This document shows positions 53,660 through 61,953 of a stretch of 64,000 nt of DNA, piece after piece. The stretch is from Pseudomonas viridiflava (lineage in GTDB: Bacteria; Pseudomonadota; Gammaproteobacteria; Pseudomonadales; Pseudomonadaceae): the NCBI RefSeq assembly GCF_900601905.1, contig NZ_UWFA01000170.1:124001-188000 (forward strand), given 5' to 3'. Position 1 is the stretch's first letter, and the number at the start of each line of letters is the position of its first letter. The notes under the pieces were generated by a model, which did not search any database, was not told where the DNA came from, and worked only from the letters and a program-made list of their open reading frames with translations. The position numbers were made by a program, and so were the translations under genes.

Positions 53660-54842
53660 GATTGGGCTCCACCGATTCGCTTGCCTTCAGCAGCGGGTAA
53701 CACTGCGCCAATGCGTTCAACAATAGCTGCACTTGGGCTTCGCTGTGGGCGGCTGACAAGGTCACCCGTAAACGGGCACTTCCCGCAGGCACCGTCGGCG
53801 GGCGAATGGCAGTCACCAGCAGCCCATGCTCCCGGAGCATTTGTGACAGGCGCACAGCCTGCCCGGCGTCACCGATCAGGATTGGCTGAATCGGCGTAAA
53901 GCTGTCCATCAAGCTCAAACCGATCTGCTGCGCGCCAGCGCGAAACTGCGCGATCAATCGGGCCAGATGCTCGCGCCGCCATTGTTCAGTGCGCAGCAGC
54001 TCCAGGCTTTTCAGAGTGGCGCAGGCCAGTGCGGGGGGCTGGCTGGTGGTGTAGATGTAGGGCCTGGCGAACTGGATCAGGGTTTCGATCAGCTCGTCGC
54101 TGCCTGCCACAAAAGCCCCGGCTGTGCCGAATGCTTTGCCCAGAGTGCCGATCAGTACCGGCACATCGTCCATGCCCAGGCCAAAATGCTCGACGATACC
54201 GCCGCCCTGAGCACCCAGCGCGCCGAAGCCGTGGGCATCATCGACCATCAACCAGGCGCCCCTGGCTTTCGCGGTGCGCGCCAGCGCGGGCAAGTCGGCG
54301 ATGTCGCCGTCCATGCTGAACACGCCATCGGTAACCACCAGCGTATCGCCGACAGCCTTCTCCAGGCGGGCACTGAGACTTTCGGCATCATTATGCAAAT
54401 AGCGGGAAAAGCGCGCGCCGCTGAGTAAACCGGCGTCCAGCAGCGAGGCGTGGTTCAGGCGGTCTTCCAGCACCGTATCGCCCTGCCCGACCAGTGCGGT
54501 GACAGCGCCGAGATTGGCCATATATCCGTTGGAAAACAGCAGAGCGCGCGGTCGTCCGGTCAGCTCGGCCAGTGCTTCTTCGAGCGCATGATGAGGGCCA
54601 CTGTGGCCAATCACCAGATGCGAAGAGCCACCGCCAACACCCCATTTATCGGCACCCGCCTGCCACGCGGCGACCACCTCGGGGTGATTGGCCAGGCCCA
54701 GGTAATCGTTGCTGCAGAAAGCCAGCAACGGCGTGCCATCGACCACCACCTCAGGCCCTTGGGGGCTCTGCAACAGTGGACGCTGGCGGTAGAGATTGTC
54801 AGCGCGACGGGCGGTCAGACGGGCGCTCAGATCGAAGGACAT
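53652..54842 (-). CDS. bioF: 8-amino-7-oxononanoate synthase
   Basis: PLP enzyme condensing pimeloyl-ACP with alanine. 396 residues, [20 protein letters not shown]. The PLP lysine is Lys236 in [12 protein letters not shown], with the [11 protein letters not shown]sp and the [11 protein letters not shown] motif. GAGGT precedes the ATG. A REP pair separates it from bioB. Confidence 0.97.
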   Translation of the reverse strand: MSFDLSARLTARRADNLYRQRPLLQSPQGPEVVVDGTPLLAFCSNDYLGLANHPEVVAAWQAGADKWGVGGGSSHLVIGHSGPHHALEEALAELTGRPRALLFSNGYMANLGAVTALVGQGDTVLEDRLNHASLLDAGLLSGARFSRYLHNDAESLSARLEKAVGDTLVVTDGVFSMDGDIADLPALARTAKARGAWLMVDDAHGFGALGAQGGGIVEHFGLGMDDVPVLIGTLGKAFGTAGAFVAGSDELIETLIQFARPYIYTTSQPPALACATLKSLELLRTEQWRREHLARLIAQFRAGAQQIGLSLMDSFTPIQPILIGDAGQAVRLSQMLREHGLLVTAIRPPTVPAGSARLRVTLSAAHSEAQVQLLLNALAQCYPLLKASESVEPNHA

Positions 54843-54868
54843 GGGGGACCTCGGGCGGACGGACGATC

Positions 54869-54958
54869 TGTTGGAGCGAGGCTTGCCCGCGAAGGATTCA
54901 ATGCGATACGCCTGACAATCCGCGTCGTCAAGTTCGCGGGCAAGCCTCGCTCCAACAG
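54869..54958. repeat. Paired REP element inside the biotin operon
   Basis: GTTGGAGCGAGGCTTGCCCG and CGGGCAAGCCTCGCTCCAAC inverted arms between bioB and bioF, genes that are otherwise co-oriented. It lies in the transcript and could form a stable hairpin after bioB. Confidence 0.9.
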
Positions 54959-54967
54959 GTCAGGGGA

Positions 54968-56023
54968 TCAAACCACCGCGTTATAAAACTGTGCGCTGCT
55001 CTGCTGCTCGACCAGCGCCTGCTCGATAGCGGCCTGATGCACTTCGTCAGCGTGTTCCTGCCCAGCTTCGGGCTTGATGCCAAGGCGCGAGAACAACAGC
55101 ATGTCTTTGTCGGCCTGTGGATTGGCGGTGGTCAGCAGCTTGTCGCCGTAGAAAATCGAATTGGCCCCGGCAAAGAACGCCAGCGCCTGCATTTGTTCGT
55201 TCATGGCTTCGCGTCCAGCGGACAGGCGCACATGCGACTGCGGCATCAGAATCCGCGCCACGGCCAGCATGCGGATGAAATCGAACGGATCGATGTCCTC
55301 GGCGTTTTCCAGAGGCGTACCGGCGACCTTGACCAGCATGTTGATCGGCACCGATTCCGGATGTTCTGGCAGGTTCGCCAGCTGGATCAACAGATTGGCG
55401 CGATCGTCCAGCGACTCACCCATGCCGAGGATGCCGCCAGAGCAGATCTTCATCCCCGAATCACGCACGTAAGCCAGGGTTTGCAAGCGCTCGCTGTAGG
55501 TACGGGTGGTGATGATGCTGGTGTAGAAATCCGGCGAGGTGTCGAGGTTGTGGTTGTAGTAATCCAGGCCCGCAGACGCCAGCGCTTCGGTCTGGTCCTG
55601 ATCGAGACGACCCAGGGTCATACAGGTTTCCAGGCCCATGGCTTTCACGCCTTTGACCATTTCCAGCACGTACGGCATGTCCTTGGCCGATGGATGCTTC
55701 CACGCCGCGCCCATGCAGAACCGCGTCGAACCAATGGCCTTGGCACGAGCGGCTTCTTCCAGAACCTTTTGCACTTCCAGCAGCTTTTCTTTCTCGAGAC
55801 CGGTGTTGTAGTGGCCCGATTGCGGGCAGTACTTGCAGTCTTCCGGGCAGGCGCCGGTCTTGATTGAAAGCAGGGTCGAAACCTGAACACGGTTAGCGTC
55901 GAAATGAGCGCGGTGCACGGTCTGCGCCTGAAACAGCAGGTCATTGAACGGCTGTACGAACAGCGCTCTGACCTCGGCTAAAGTCCAGTCATGACGCAGA
56001 GTGGCGGTGGTGCTGGCGCTCAT
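54968..56023 (-). CDS. bioB: Biotin synthase
   Basis: Radical SAM enzyme inserting sulfur into dethiobiotin. 351 residues. The radical-SAM cysteines Cys59, Cys63 and Cys66 lie in [21 protein letters not shown] and the Arg and Cys ligands for the second cluster (RFCMGAAW) are also visible. GAGGG precedes the ATG. First gene of bioB-F-H-C-D, divergent from comF. Confidence 0.97.
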   Translation of the reverse strand: MSASTTATLRHDWTLAEVRALFVQPFNDLLFQAQTVHRAHFDANRVQVSTLLSIKTGACPEDCKYCPQSGHYNTGLEKEKLLEVQKVLEEAARAKAIGSTRFCMGAAWKHPSAKDMPYVLEMVKGVKAMGLETCMTLGRLDQDQTEALASAGLDYYNHNLDTSPDFYTSIITTRTYSERLQTLAYVRDSGMKICSGGILGMGESLDDRANLLIQLANLPEHPESVPINMLVKVAGTPLENAEDIDPFDFIRMLAVARILMPQSHVRLSAGREAMNEQMQALAFFAGANSIFYGDKLLTTANPQADKDMLLFSRLGIKPEAGQEHADEVHQAAIEQALVEQQSSAQFYNAVV

Positions 56024-56143
56024 CGGGCGACCCTCGGGTTCAATTCTGTTTTTTTGTACAACGCTCTGAGGCTGAGCCCTGCTTGCACAGGCTTAAAGTC
56101 CACAGGCGCGACACGGGTGTTTCAACATATTCAGGTGTCGATA

Positions 56144-56171
56144 TATTTAAGGAACACGCGTGCACTGTCAA
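56144..56171 (-). promoter_or_regulatory. bioB sigma-70 promoter
   Basis: On the minus strand TTGACA (56171-56166), 16 bases, then TAAATA (56149-56144). The leader would be about 115 nt. The -10 box covers the comF Shine-Dalgarno (AAGGA on the other strand at 56149-56153). Confidence 0.6.
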
Positions 56172-56900
56172 CCGCATCGCCATCATCAGGTTTACATATG
56201 GTTAAAAAACAAACAGTCCTGCATGCTGTGTGACGAGCCCACAGATGGGCCCTTTGCGATCTGCACCCCTTGTGAAACAGAGCTGCCGTGGCTGGGCGAG
56301 CAGTGCCAACAGTGCGCATTACCACTGGCGATGTCTGGGCTGAGCTGCGCGCAATGCACCCTTCAGCCACCGGCTTTCGATGAAGTGGTAACCCCGTGGT
56401 TGTATCAATTTCCGGTCGACAGCCTCGTCACGCGCTTCAAGCACCAGGCCAACTGGCCCATGGGCCGTCTGATGGCGCAATTGCTGGGGCAGTTTGTGCA
56501 GCACCGCCTGGATGAAGACCTGCCTCGCCCCGACTTTCTGCTGCCGGTCCCGCTGTCGGTCAAACGCCAGCGCCAGCGCGGCTACAACCAGGCCGCCATG
56601 CTCGCCGACTGGCTGGGCACCCAGCTGGAAATCAAGGTAGAAAGCCGACTCATCCTGCGCACGCGGGAAACCCCAACCCAGCAAGGCCTCGACGCCAAAG
56701 CCCGTAAACGCAACCTGCGCGGCGCGTTTGTGTTGGTGGATCAAGAGCAGATCAAAAACAAGCATGTCGCGCTGATAGACGACGTCCTCACCACAGGCTC
56801 CACAGCAGACACAATCGCCCGACTGCTGCGCAAAGCAGGCGCGCGGCAGGTGGATGTGTATTGTTTGGCGAGGACGCCGAAGCCTGAGAAAGAGTTTTAA
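56160..56900 (+). CDS. comF: ComF-family phosphoribosyltransferase-like protein
   Basis: 246 residues, GTG start with AAGGA six bases upstream. The N-terminal zinc-finger-like region is cysteine-rich (CMLCDEPTDGPFAICTPC and EQCQQCALPLAMSGLSCAQC). The C-terminal phosphoribosyltransferase fold has the PRPP loop VALIDDVLTTGSTADT near 207-222 and VPLSVKRQRQRGYNQAA. ComF/GntX members act in DNA uptake or carbon use. The role here is not known. The gene is divergent from bioB, as in other Pseudomonas. Confidence 0.9.
   Translation: MHCQPHRHHQVYIWLKNKQSCMLCDEPTDGPFAICTPCETELPWLGEQCQQCALPLAMSGLSCAQCTLQPPAFDEVVTPWLYQFPVDSLVTRFKHQANWPMGRLMAQLLGQFVQHRLDEDLPRPDFLLPVPLSVKRQRQRGYNQAAMLADWLGTQLEIKVESRLILRTRETPTQQGLDAKARKRNLRGAFVLVDQEQIKNKHVALIDDVLTTGSTADTIARLLRKAGARQVDVYCLARTPKPEKEF
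56165..56197. promoter_or_regulatory. BirA-type biotin operator
   Basis: CTGTCAACC (56165-56173) and GGTTTACAT (56189-56197), 15 bases apart, match the proteobacterial BirA half-sites TTGT(A/C)AACC and GGTT(T/G)ACAA in 8 of 9 bases each. It covers the bioB -35 box and the first codons of comF. Confidence 0.7.
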
Positions 56901-57060
56901 CGACATGCAAAGCGTGACAATTACAGAATACCCCTGAGCACTGTTAATCAGCCTTAAAACAATCCGTGCGAAATTTCTTACGCGGCAAACCGAATAGGCT
57001 GTAGTCGTTGACTTACCATCAGACAAGCCAGGCCGAGAAAAACACCCAATGCTCATAACC

Positions 57061-57081
57061 GAAACGATACAACTTCGTTTC
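57061..57081. promoter_or_regulatory. Perfect 7-7-7 inverted repeat upstream of the small peptide gene
   Basis: GAAACGA (57061-57067) and TCGTTTC (57075-57081) separated by TACAACT, 28 bases before the start codon. It is an operator or a leader hairpin. Confidence 0.45.
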
Positions 57082-57108
57082 ATATCAACTTCAAATAAGG
57101 AATACATC

Positions 57109-57246
57109 ATGAATAGCAATTCAAAAACGCAAGCCAGTATCAAGCCAGTCCAAAAACTGTCAGTCGAGGCCAAAAAATTCCTAAGCCAGCGTAATAACAA
57201 TGGCGGCGGCGGGCATTGCCAAGGTGGCGGCGGAAACAACTGGTAA
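57109..57246 (+). CDS. Small glycine-rich peptide, putative precursor of a modified peptide
   Basis: 45 residues from ATG at 57109, with AAGGA seven bases upstream. The ATG at 57049 in the same frame has no such site. The N-terminal part MNSNSKTQASIKPVQKLSVE is Lys/Ser-rich, then AKKFLSQR, then a C-terminal NNNGGGGHCQGGGGNNW. The tail is nearly mirror-symmetric around His36-Cys37-Gln38. The leader-plus-core look, single Cys, and position before a hairpin and two co-oriented genes suggest a ribosomally made, possibly modified or exported peptide. I recognise no known family. The local sequence is AT-richer than its neighbours. Confidence 0.6.
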   Translation: MNSNSKTQASIKPVQKLSVEAKKFLSQRNNNGGGGHCQGGGGNNW

Positions 57247-57259
57247 CTCCTCACTCAGC

Positions 57260-57284
57260 AGCTGCCAGCCTAAAGCTGGCAGCT
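57260..57284 (+). terminator. Hairpin between the peptide and downstream genes (attenuator-like)
   Basis: AGCTGCCAGC (57260-57269), ctaaa, GCTGGCAGCT (57275-57284): a perfect 10-bp stem 13 bases after the peptide stop. There is no strong T-run (CGTTAAATG follows), so it may protect the peptide message 3' end or cause partial termination. Confidence 0.6.
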
Positions 57285-57306
57285 CGTTAAATGACCGGGA
57301 TACGCA

Positions 57307-57804
57307 ATGAAAAATGACTATGAAAACATAGCGAGTTCGCTCCCACACAGCATGAGCCCACCCTTAAACGAGCAAAATACCCCATCTTTAAAGGACGCTG
57401 TAGAACACATCAACACTATCGATTTTTCTCTAATCAGTGAAAAACTATGTTCAAAAGACGTATTGCTCTGCAGAACATGGTCTCCGGTGGAGATTGAAAT
57501 AGGCCTTCAGTACTACAGAAATTTCTTATTTTTGAACAAGAAGTATCTGAGAGAGTTTCCGGTCCTTCCGCCAATGTTAGAGGTAGATGAAATATGGCAT
57601 CATCACATCTTGGACACCCGTCAATACGTAAAAGACCGCGAGTGTATATTTGGCCAGTATTTCCACCACTATCCATATTTCGGAACCAGAGCCAATGCTG
57701 ACAAAGCAAACCTCGACCTTGCTTTCGAAATAACGCAGACGCTTCATGAAATCGAGTTCGGGAGCAAAATGTTGGCGATTTGGAGTGCTCAGATTGACTT
57801 ATAG
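57307..57804 (+). CDS. GRDP-like (DUF1399-type) protein with WHHH motif
   Basis: 165 residues. After a variable N-terminus, FPVLPPMLEVDEIWHHHILD (85-104) and FGQYFHHYPYFGTRANAD recall the glycine-rich-domain-protein-like family. That family carries a (D/E)xxWHxH(I/L/M)L core, often followed by a conserved Tyr and Cys. His98-His100, His120-His121 and Glu/Asp around them could bind a metal. No signal peptide. It may process, bind or chaperone the small peptide encoded just before it. No enzymatic activity is established for the family. The sequence is rich in ATA/AGA codons, unlike the neighbouring core genes. Confidence 0.55.
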   Translation: MKNDYENIASSLPHSMSPPLNEQNTPSLKDAVEHINTIDFSLISEKLCSKDVLLCRTWSPVEIEIGLQYYRNFLFLNKKYLREFPVLPPMLEVDEIWHHHILDTRQYVKDRECIFGQYFHHYPYFGTRANADKANLDLAFEITQTLHEIEFGSKMLAIWSAQIDL

Positions 57805-59080
57805 CAAAATCATAAAGAAATCATTACCCGCATTCACACTCGGCCGCTTTCTTCCTACCCTCGGCATCTCCGCCGTGTTTTTATTCATGGCACACAAAAG
57901 TCCTGACTATCTTGCAGTGTTTGCTTACGTACTGGCAGTCGCGTCCGTCATTTCGGGGTTTTTCTCGATGATTCTGGCGATGACGGGCAATAAAACGGCT
58001 TCACTTGCAGACGATCCCGAAGCGCAAAGCGCCCTGTTCACCGGAGGGCTAACGCTGGCCATTTGCGTGGGTGGAATAGGCGGCCTGAGCTGCTTACTGA
58101 CGGCCTATCTGATCAGCGCAACTGACGGGATCCAGCAGATGGAGCAGCAGGTCTACTGGATGCTGTCACTCATCTACATAACCTCGACACCTCTATTGGT
58201 GATCAACGGTTTCCTGCAGTTTTTTTTAGAAGCCACCGGCAAAGCGTCCGGCTGTGCGAAAGCAAGAACATCGATTACCATCCTGTGCAGCGCTTTCCTC
58301 GCTTTGTTGATGGGAACCACGAGCACCAACGACTTCAAATACTGGGCAATGTCCTATTTCTTTATCAGCGAACTGCTCGCGCTAATTTTTCTGATACGAC
58401 TGTCCGGCAACCAGCGCTACTTGTCTTGGACACATGCAAAAGAACACGCCACATACTTTATTAGCACAGGGGTCCCTATCGCTGCCGGGATGAGCGGTCA
58501 GAAACTGTATTTCTACCTGCTGACGGAAAGACTTGTGCGACTCAACGCCCACCTCGTGGCCGAGCTTTCAGTGTTCATGACTGTGGTTGGACTGCTGATC
58601 ATTCCCTCGGTCGCTCTCGCTCAGATCCACAGCCTTCAAGTCAGCCGGCAGATTACGTGTTCAAAGCAGTACTTTTGCGCAGGATTGTTATGGCTCCTTG
58701 GTGGGTTGCTGCTGATGTCCATGGTTATCTATTTGATCGGGGATTACTTGTTCCTTCTTGTGGGTGGTTCTGTTGTTGACTACAGTCCCCGGCTAGCTCT
58801 CACGCTGATCATGTTCCTGCTTAGCAGCTCGCTCCTGTCTTTCGCATTCGGGCACTTACGAGCACTCAATGAAACCTTTTTTCCACAGTTACTGATCAAC
58901 GTCATCATGCTGGCGCTGCTGATACCGACCTTCTATGCAATCGAGTTCAAAGCACCTGATCTGGAGGATTTTCTGATGCTTCAGAGCGCTGCCACTTTTG
59001 TCGGTTTCCTGATATTGACGGTGAGAATCATGGTTGTTCATAGGCGAGTGCATATTCACTTTCCCGCCGCGGAACTGTAG
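57794..59080 (+). CDS. Multi-spanning MATE/MOP-type exporter
   Basis: 428 residues from TTG at 57794, which has GGAG eight bases upstream and overlaps the previous stop by 11 bases. The ATG at 57746 lacks a site and adds a poorly conserved 16 residues. About 12 membrane helices (FLPTLGISAVFLFMAHKSPD, YVLAVASVISGFFSMILAMT, YFFISELLALIFLIRL, others) fit the MOP flippase/MATE fold (polysaccharide flippase or drug exporter). The tight coupling to the GRDP-like gene suggests export of the product of this cluster. The stop codon lies inside a REP element. Confidence 0.65.
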   Translation: MTYSKIIKKSLPAFTLGRFLPTLGISAVFLFMAHKSPDYLAVFAYVLAVASVISGFFSMILAMTGNKTASLADDPEAQSALFTGGLTLAICVGGIGGLSCLLTAYLISATDGIQQMEQQVYWMLSLIYITSTPLLVINGFLQFFLEATGKASGCAKARTSITILCSAFLALLMGTTSTNDFKYWAMSYFFISELLALIFLIRLSGNQRYLSWTHAKEHATYFISTGVPIAAGMSGQKLYFYLLTERLVRLNAHLVAELSVFMTVVGLLIIPSVALAQIHSLQVSRQITCSKQYFCAGLLWLLGGLLLMSMVIYLIGDYLFLLVGGSVVDYSPRLALTLIMFLLSSSLLSFAFGHLRALNETFFPQLLINVIMLALLIPTFYAIEFKAPDLEDFLMLQSAATFVGFLILTVRIMVVHRRVHIHFPAAEL

Positions 59081-59153
59081 GAGCGAACTTGTTCGCGAGG
59101 CGATATAACTGCTCACCGAGGGCTACGCCTCGCCAACAAGTTGGCTCCTACAG
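59075..59153. repeat. Paired REP element overlapping the exporter stop codon
   Basis: CTGTAGGAGCGAACTTGTTCGC and GCCAACAAGTTGGCTCCTACAG inverted arms. TAG at 59078-59080 is both the stop and part of the repeat end. Confidence 0.8.
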
Positions 59154-59204
59154 GAAAGCTATGCCTTACACTGGCAGCCACCATCAATCAAAAGCCGCCC
59201 TCCC

Positions 59205-59969
59205 ATGTCCCTGCCCACCCTGCTCACCCAACACATGGTCCGTCGCCCGCAGCGGATGGCGTTGCTGCAACAGATCGCCGAGCAGGGTTCGATTACTCGT
59301 GCGGCCAAGGGTGCGGGGTTGAGTTATAAGGCGGCGTGGGATGCCATTGATGAGTTGAACAACCTCGCGCAGAAGCCGCTGGTGGAACGCAGTGTCGGTG
59401 GGCGTGGCGGTGGTGGGGCGAAGTTGTCCGTAGAAGGCGAGCGGGTCCTACGGCTCTATCAGCGCTTGCAGGTGCTGCAGGCTCAAGTGCTGGAGGCCGC
59501 AGAAGAAAGTGGCGATCTGGATCTGCTCAGTCGTCTGACCCTCAACACCAGCGCCCGCAATCAACTGCTGGGGCGGATCGAGAGCATCACAGCTCACGGC
59601 CATAACGACCTGGTTCGATTAAAGCTGGCCGGTGATGTGTTCATTGATGCGCAGATTACCCACGACAGCACCGTACGCCTGCAGCTGGCCATCGACATCG
59701 ACGTGGTCGCGTTAATCAAAGCGGGATGGTTGCAACTGCTTGCCGCCGAGCAGCCGCCGATCGATGGACATAATTACCTGAGCGGGACTGTTGAAGCCGT
59801 GATTGCTGCCGAGGATGGCCCCAGCGAAGTGCGTGTTGCCCTGCCCTCCGGTCAAACGTTGTGCTCACTGGCTGCGCCTGAACAGGTCGCCGCTTTGAAG
59901 TTGCAAGCCGGGAGCGAAACCAAGGTGCAATTCGCACCCTCATTTGTGCTGCTCGGCACGCCGCTGTAA
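59205..59969 (+). CDS. modE: Molybdate-responsive regulator ModE
   Basis: 254 residues. N-terminal LysR-type winged helix (RRPQRMALLQQIAEQGSITR, GLSYKAAWDAIDELN, SVGGRGGGGAKLSVEG) followed by tandem Mop/TOBE domains (TSARNQLLGRIESITAHGHND, HNYLSGTVEAVIAAEDGPSE) that bind molybdate. Usually represses modABC. No mod transport gene is in the window, so it acts at another locus. Confidence 0.93.
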   Translation: MSLPTLLTQHMVRRPQRMALLQQIAEQGSITRAAKGAGLSYKAAWDAIDELNNLAQKPLVERSVGGRGGGGAKLSVEGERVLRLYQRLQVLQAQVLEAAEESGDLDLLSRLTLNTSARNQLLGRIESITAHGHNDLVRLKLAGDVFIDAQITHDSTVRLQLAIDIDVVALIKAGWLQLLAAEQPPIDGHNYLSGTVEAVIAAEDGPSEVRVALPSGQTLCSLAAPEQVAALKLQAGSETKVQFAPSFVLLGTPL

Positions 59970-60036
59970 GGCCACGGACACAAATTCGTCACACTCCCTC
60001 ACTATGGTATTTGCCACACCTGATGGAGCCGTGACA

Positions 60037-61938
60037 ATGAAACTATTAGAAGAAAACCAAGCCACCGACCTTGAACAAATAGTGGGTCTCACTCGCCGCG
60101 GCTTTATCACGGCAGGCGCCCTGTGCGGCGCGGCTATGTTTCTGGGTGGCAGCCTGCTCAGCCGCACGGTGCTGGCAAACAGTGTCAGCGCAGCGTCGGG
60201 CACGCTGCTGGGTTTCGACAGCATCCCCGCCGCCACCGCCGACAGCATCAGCCTGCCGCCAGGCTATAAATCTTCGGTGTTGATCAGTTGGGGCCAGCCG
60301 CTGCATGTCGATGGCCCGGCTTTTGACCCGAGCGGCAAAGGCAGCGCCGAAGCCCAGGAGGTCCAGTTCGGCGACAACAACGACGGCATGAGCCTGTTCC
60401 CGATGCCCGGCAAGCCGGACCATGCGCTGATGGCCATCAACAACGAATACACCAACTACCGCTACCTGTTTGATCACGGCAAGGACCCGCAGTCCGCCGA
60501 AGAAGTTCGCAAGGCGTTGGCCAGCGAAGGCGTGTCGGTGATTGAAGTCCAGCACAAGGACGGCAAGTGGCAATTCGTCCAGGGCTCCAGATACAACCGC
60601 CGTATCCATGGCAACACGCCGATCAACCTGAGCGGCCCCGCTGCCGGGCATGAATGGCTCAAGACGGCCGCCGACAGCACTGGCAAAAAAGCACTCGGGA
60701 CTTTCCAGAACTGCGCCAACGGCAAGACGCCGTGGGGCACTTATCTGACCTGCGAAGAAAACTTCACCGACTGCTTCGGCAGCAGCGACGCCGAGCAGAA
60801 GTTCGACGCAGGCATCAAGCGTTACGGTGCTGTCGCCGCCAGCAAGGAAATCAACTGGCACCACCACGACCCGCGCTTTGACCTGGCGAAGAACCCCAAC
60901 GAAATCAACCGTCATGGTTGGGTCGTGGAAATCGACCCGTTCGACCCAAAATCCACCCCGGTCAAACGCACCGCTCTGGGCCGCTTCAAGCATGAAAACG
61001 CCGCTCTGGCGCAAACCAAAGGCGGCCGCGCCGTGGTGTACATGGGCGATGACGAACGTGGCGAGTTCATCTACAAATTCATCAGCCGCGACAAGATCAA
61101 CCACGATGACCCGAAAGCCAACCGCAACCTGCTGGACCACGGCACGCTCTATGTCGCGCGTTTCGACAATGGCGACGGCAACCCGGATCGACCAAAAGGT
61201 ACAGGCGAATGGATCGAGCTGACCCACGACAAGAACGGCCTGGACGCTGACGCCGGTTTCAATAATCAGGCTGAAGTGCTGATCCATGCGCGTCTGGCGG
61301 CGAGCGTTGTAAAAGCCACCCGCATGGACCGCCCGGAATGGATCGTGGTCAGCCCCAAGGATGGTCAGGTGTATTGCACGCTGACCAACAACGCCAAACG
61401 CGGCGACGATGGGCAACCCGTCGGCGGGCCGAACCCGCGAGCGAAAAACCAGTACGGGCAGATCCTGCGCTGGCGCGAAAACGAAGATAACGCTTCGGCC
61501 ATGGCCTTCGATTGGGACTTGTTTGTGGTCGCGGGCAACCCGAGCGTGCATGCGGGCAAACCACAAGGCGGGTCGAGCAATATCAACCCTCAGAACATGT
61601 TCAACAGCCCGGACGGCTTGAGTTTCGATAGCGCGGGGCGTCTGTGGATCCAGACCGATGGCGACTCCAGCAATAAAGGCGACTTCGCTGGCATGGGCAA
61701 CAATCAGATGCTCTGCGCTGACCCGCAGAGCGGCGAAATCCGACGTTTCATGGTGGGGCCGATTGGCTGCGAAGTCACCGGCATCAGCTTCGCCCCGGAC
61801 TACAAAACGATGTTCATCGGCATCCAGCATCCCGGTGAAAATGGCGGCTCAACCTTCCCCGAGCATTTGCCGGACGGCAAGCCAAGGTCGTCGGTGATGG
61901 TGATTACCCGGGAGGATGGTGGCGTGATCGGCGCTTAG
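60037..61938 (+). CDS. PhoX-family alkaline phosphatase (Tat-exported)
   Basis: 633 residues from ATG at 60037 (GGAG nine bases upstream). A twin-arginine signal LTRRGFITAGALCGAAMFLG (Arg20-Arg21) shows Tat export. The body is the DUF839/PhoX fold: calcium- and iron-dependent alkaline phosphatase. GTYLTCEENFTDCFG, HGWVVEIDPFDP, GDDERGEFIYKF and DGLSFDSAGRLWIQTDGD are typical. It lies 67 bases after modE. A classic pho box was not seen upstream. Confidence 0.88.
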   Translation: MKLLEENQATDLEQIVGLTRRGFITAGALCGAAMFLGGSLLSRTVLANSVSAASGTLLGFDSIPAATADSISLPPGYKSSVLISWGQPLHVDGPAFDPSGKGSAEAQEVQFGDNNDGMSLFPMPGKPDHALMAINNEYTNYRYLFDHGKDPQSAEEVRKALASEGVSVIEVQHKDGKWQFVQGSRYNRRIHGNTPINLSGPAAGHEWLKTAADSTGKKALGTFQNCANGKTPWGTYLTCEENFTDCFGSSDAEQKFDAGIKRYGAVAASKEINWHHHDPRFDLAKNPNEINRHGWVVEIDPFDPKSTPVKRTALGRFKHENAALAQTKGGRAVVYMGDDERGEFIYKFISRDKINHDDPKANRNLLDHGTLYVARFDNGDGNPDRPKGTGEWIELTHDKNGLDADAGFNNQAEVLIHARLAASVVKATRMDRPEWIVVSPKDGQVYCTLTNNAKRGDDGQPVGGPNPRAKNQYGQILRWRENEDNASAMAFDWDLFVVAGNPSVHAGKPQGGSSNINPQNMFNSPDGLSFDSAGRLWIQTDGDSSNKGDFAGMGNNQMLCADPQSGEIRRFMVGPIGCEVTGISFAPDYKTMFIGIQHPGENGGSTFPEHLPDGKPRSSVMVITREDGGVIGA

Positions 61939-61953
61939 GCTGCCGTTTAAACC

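Noticed and set aside
57008..57036. TTGACT as -35 box for the peptide cluster
   Set aside because: No -10-like hexamer at 16-18 bases downstream (GGCCGA region).
60046..61830. Minus-strand frame of 594 codons opposite the PhoX-type gene
   Set aside because: Shadow. The plus strand encodes a Tat signal and a complete DUF839 protein.
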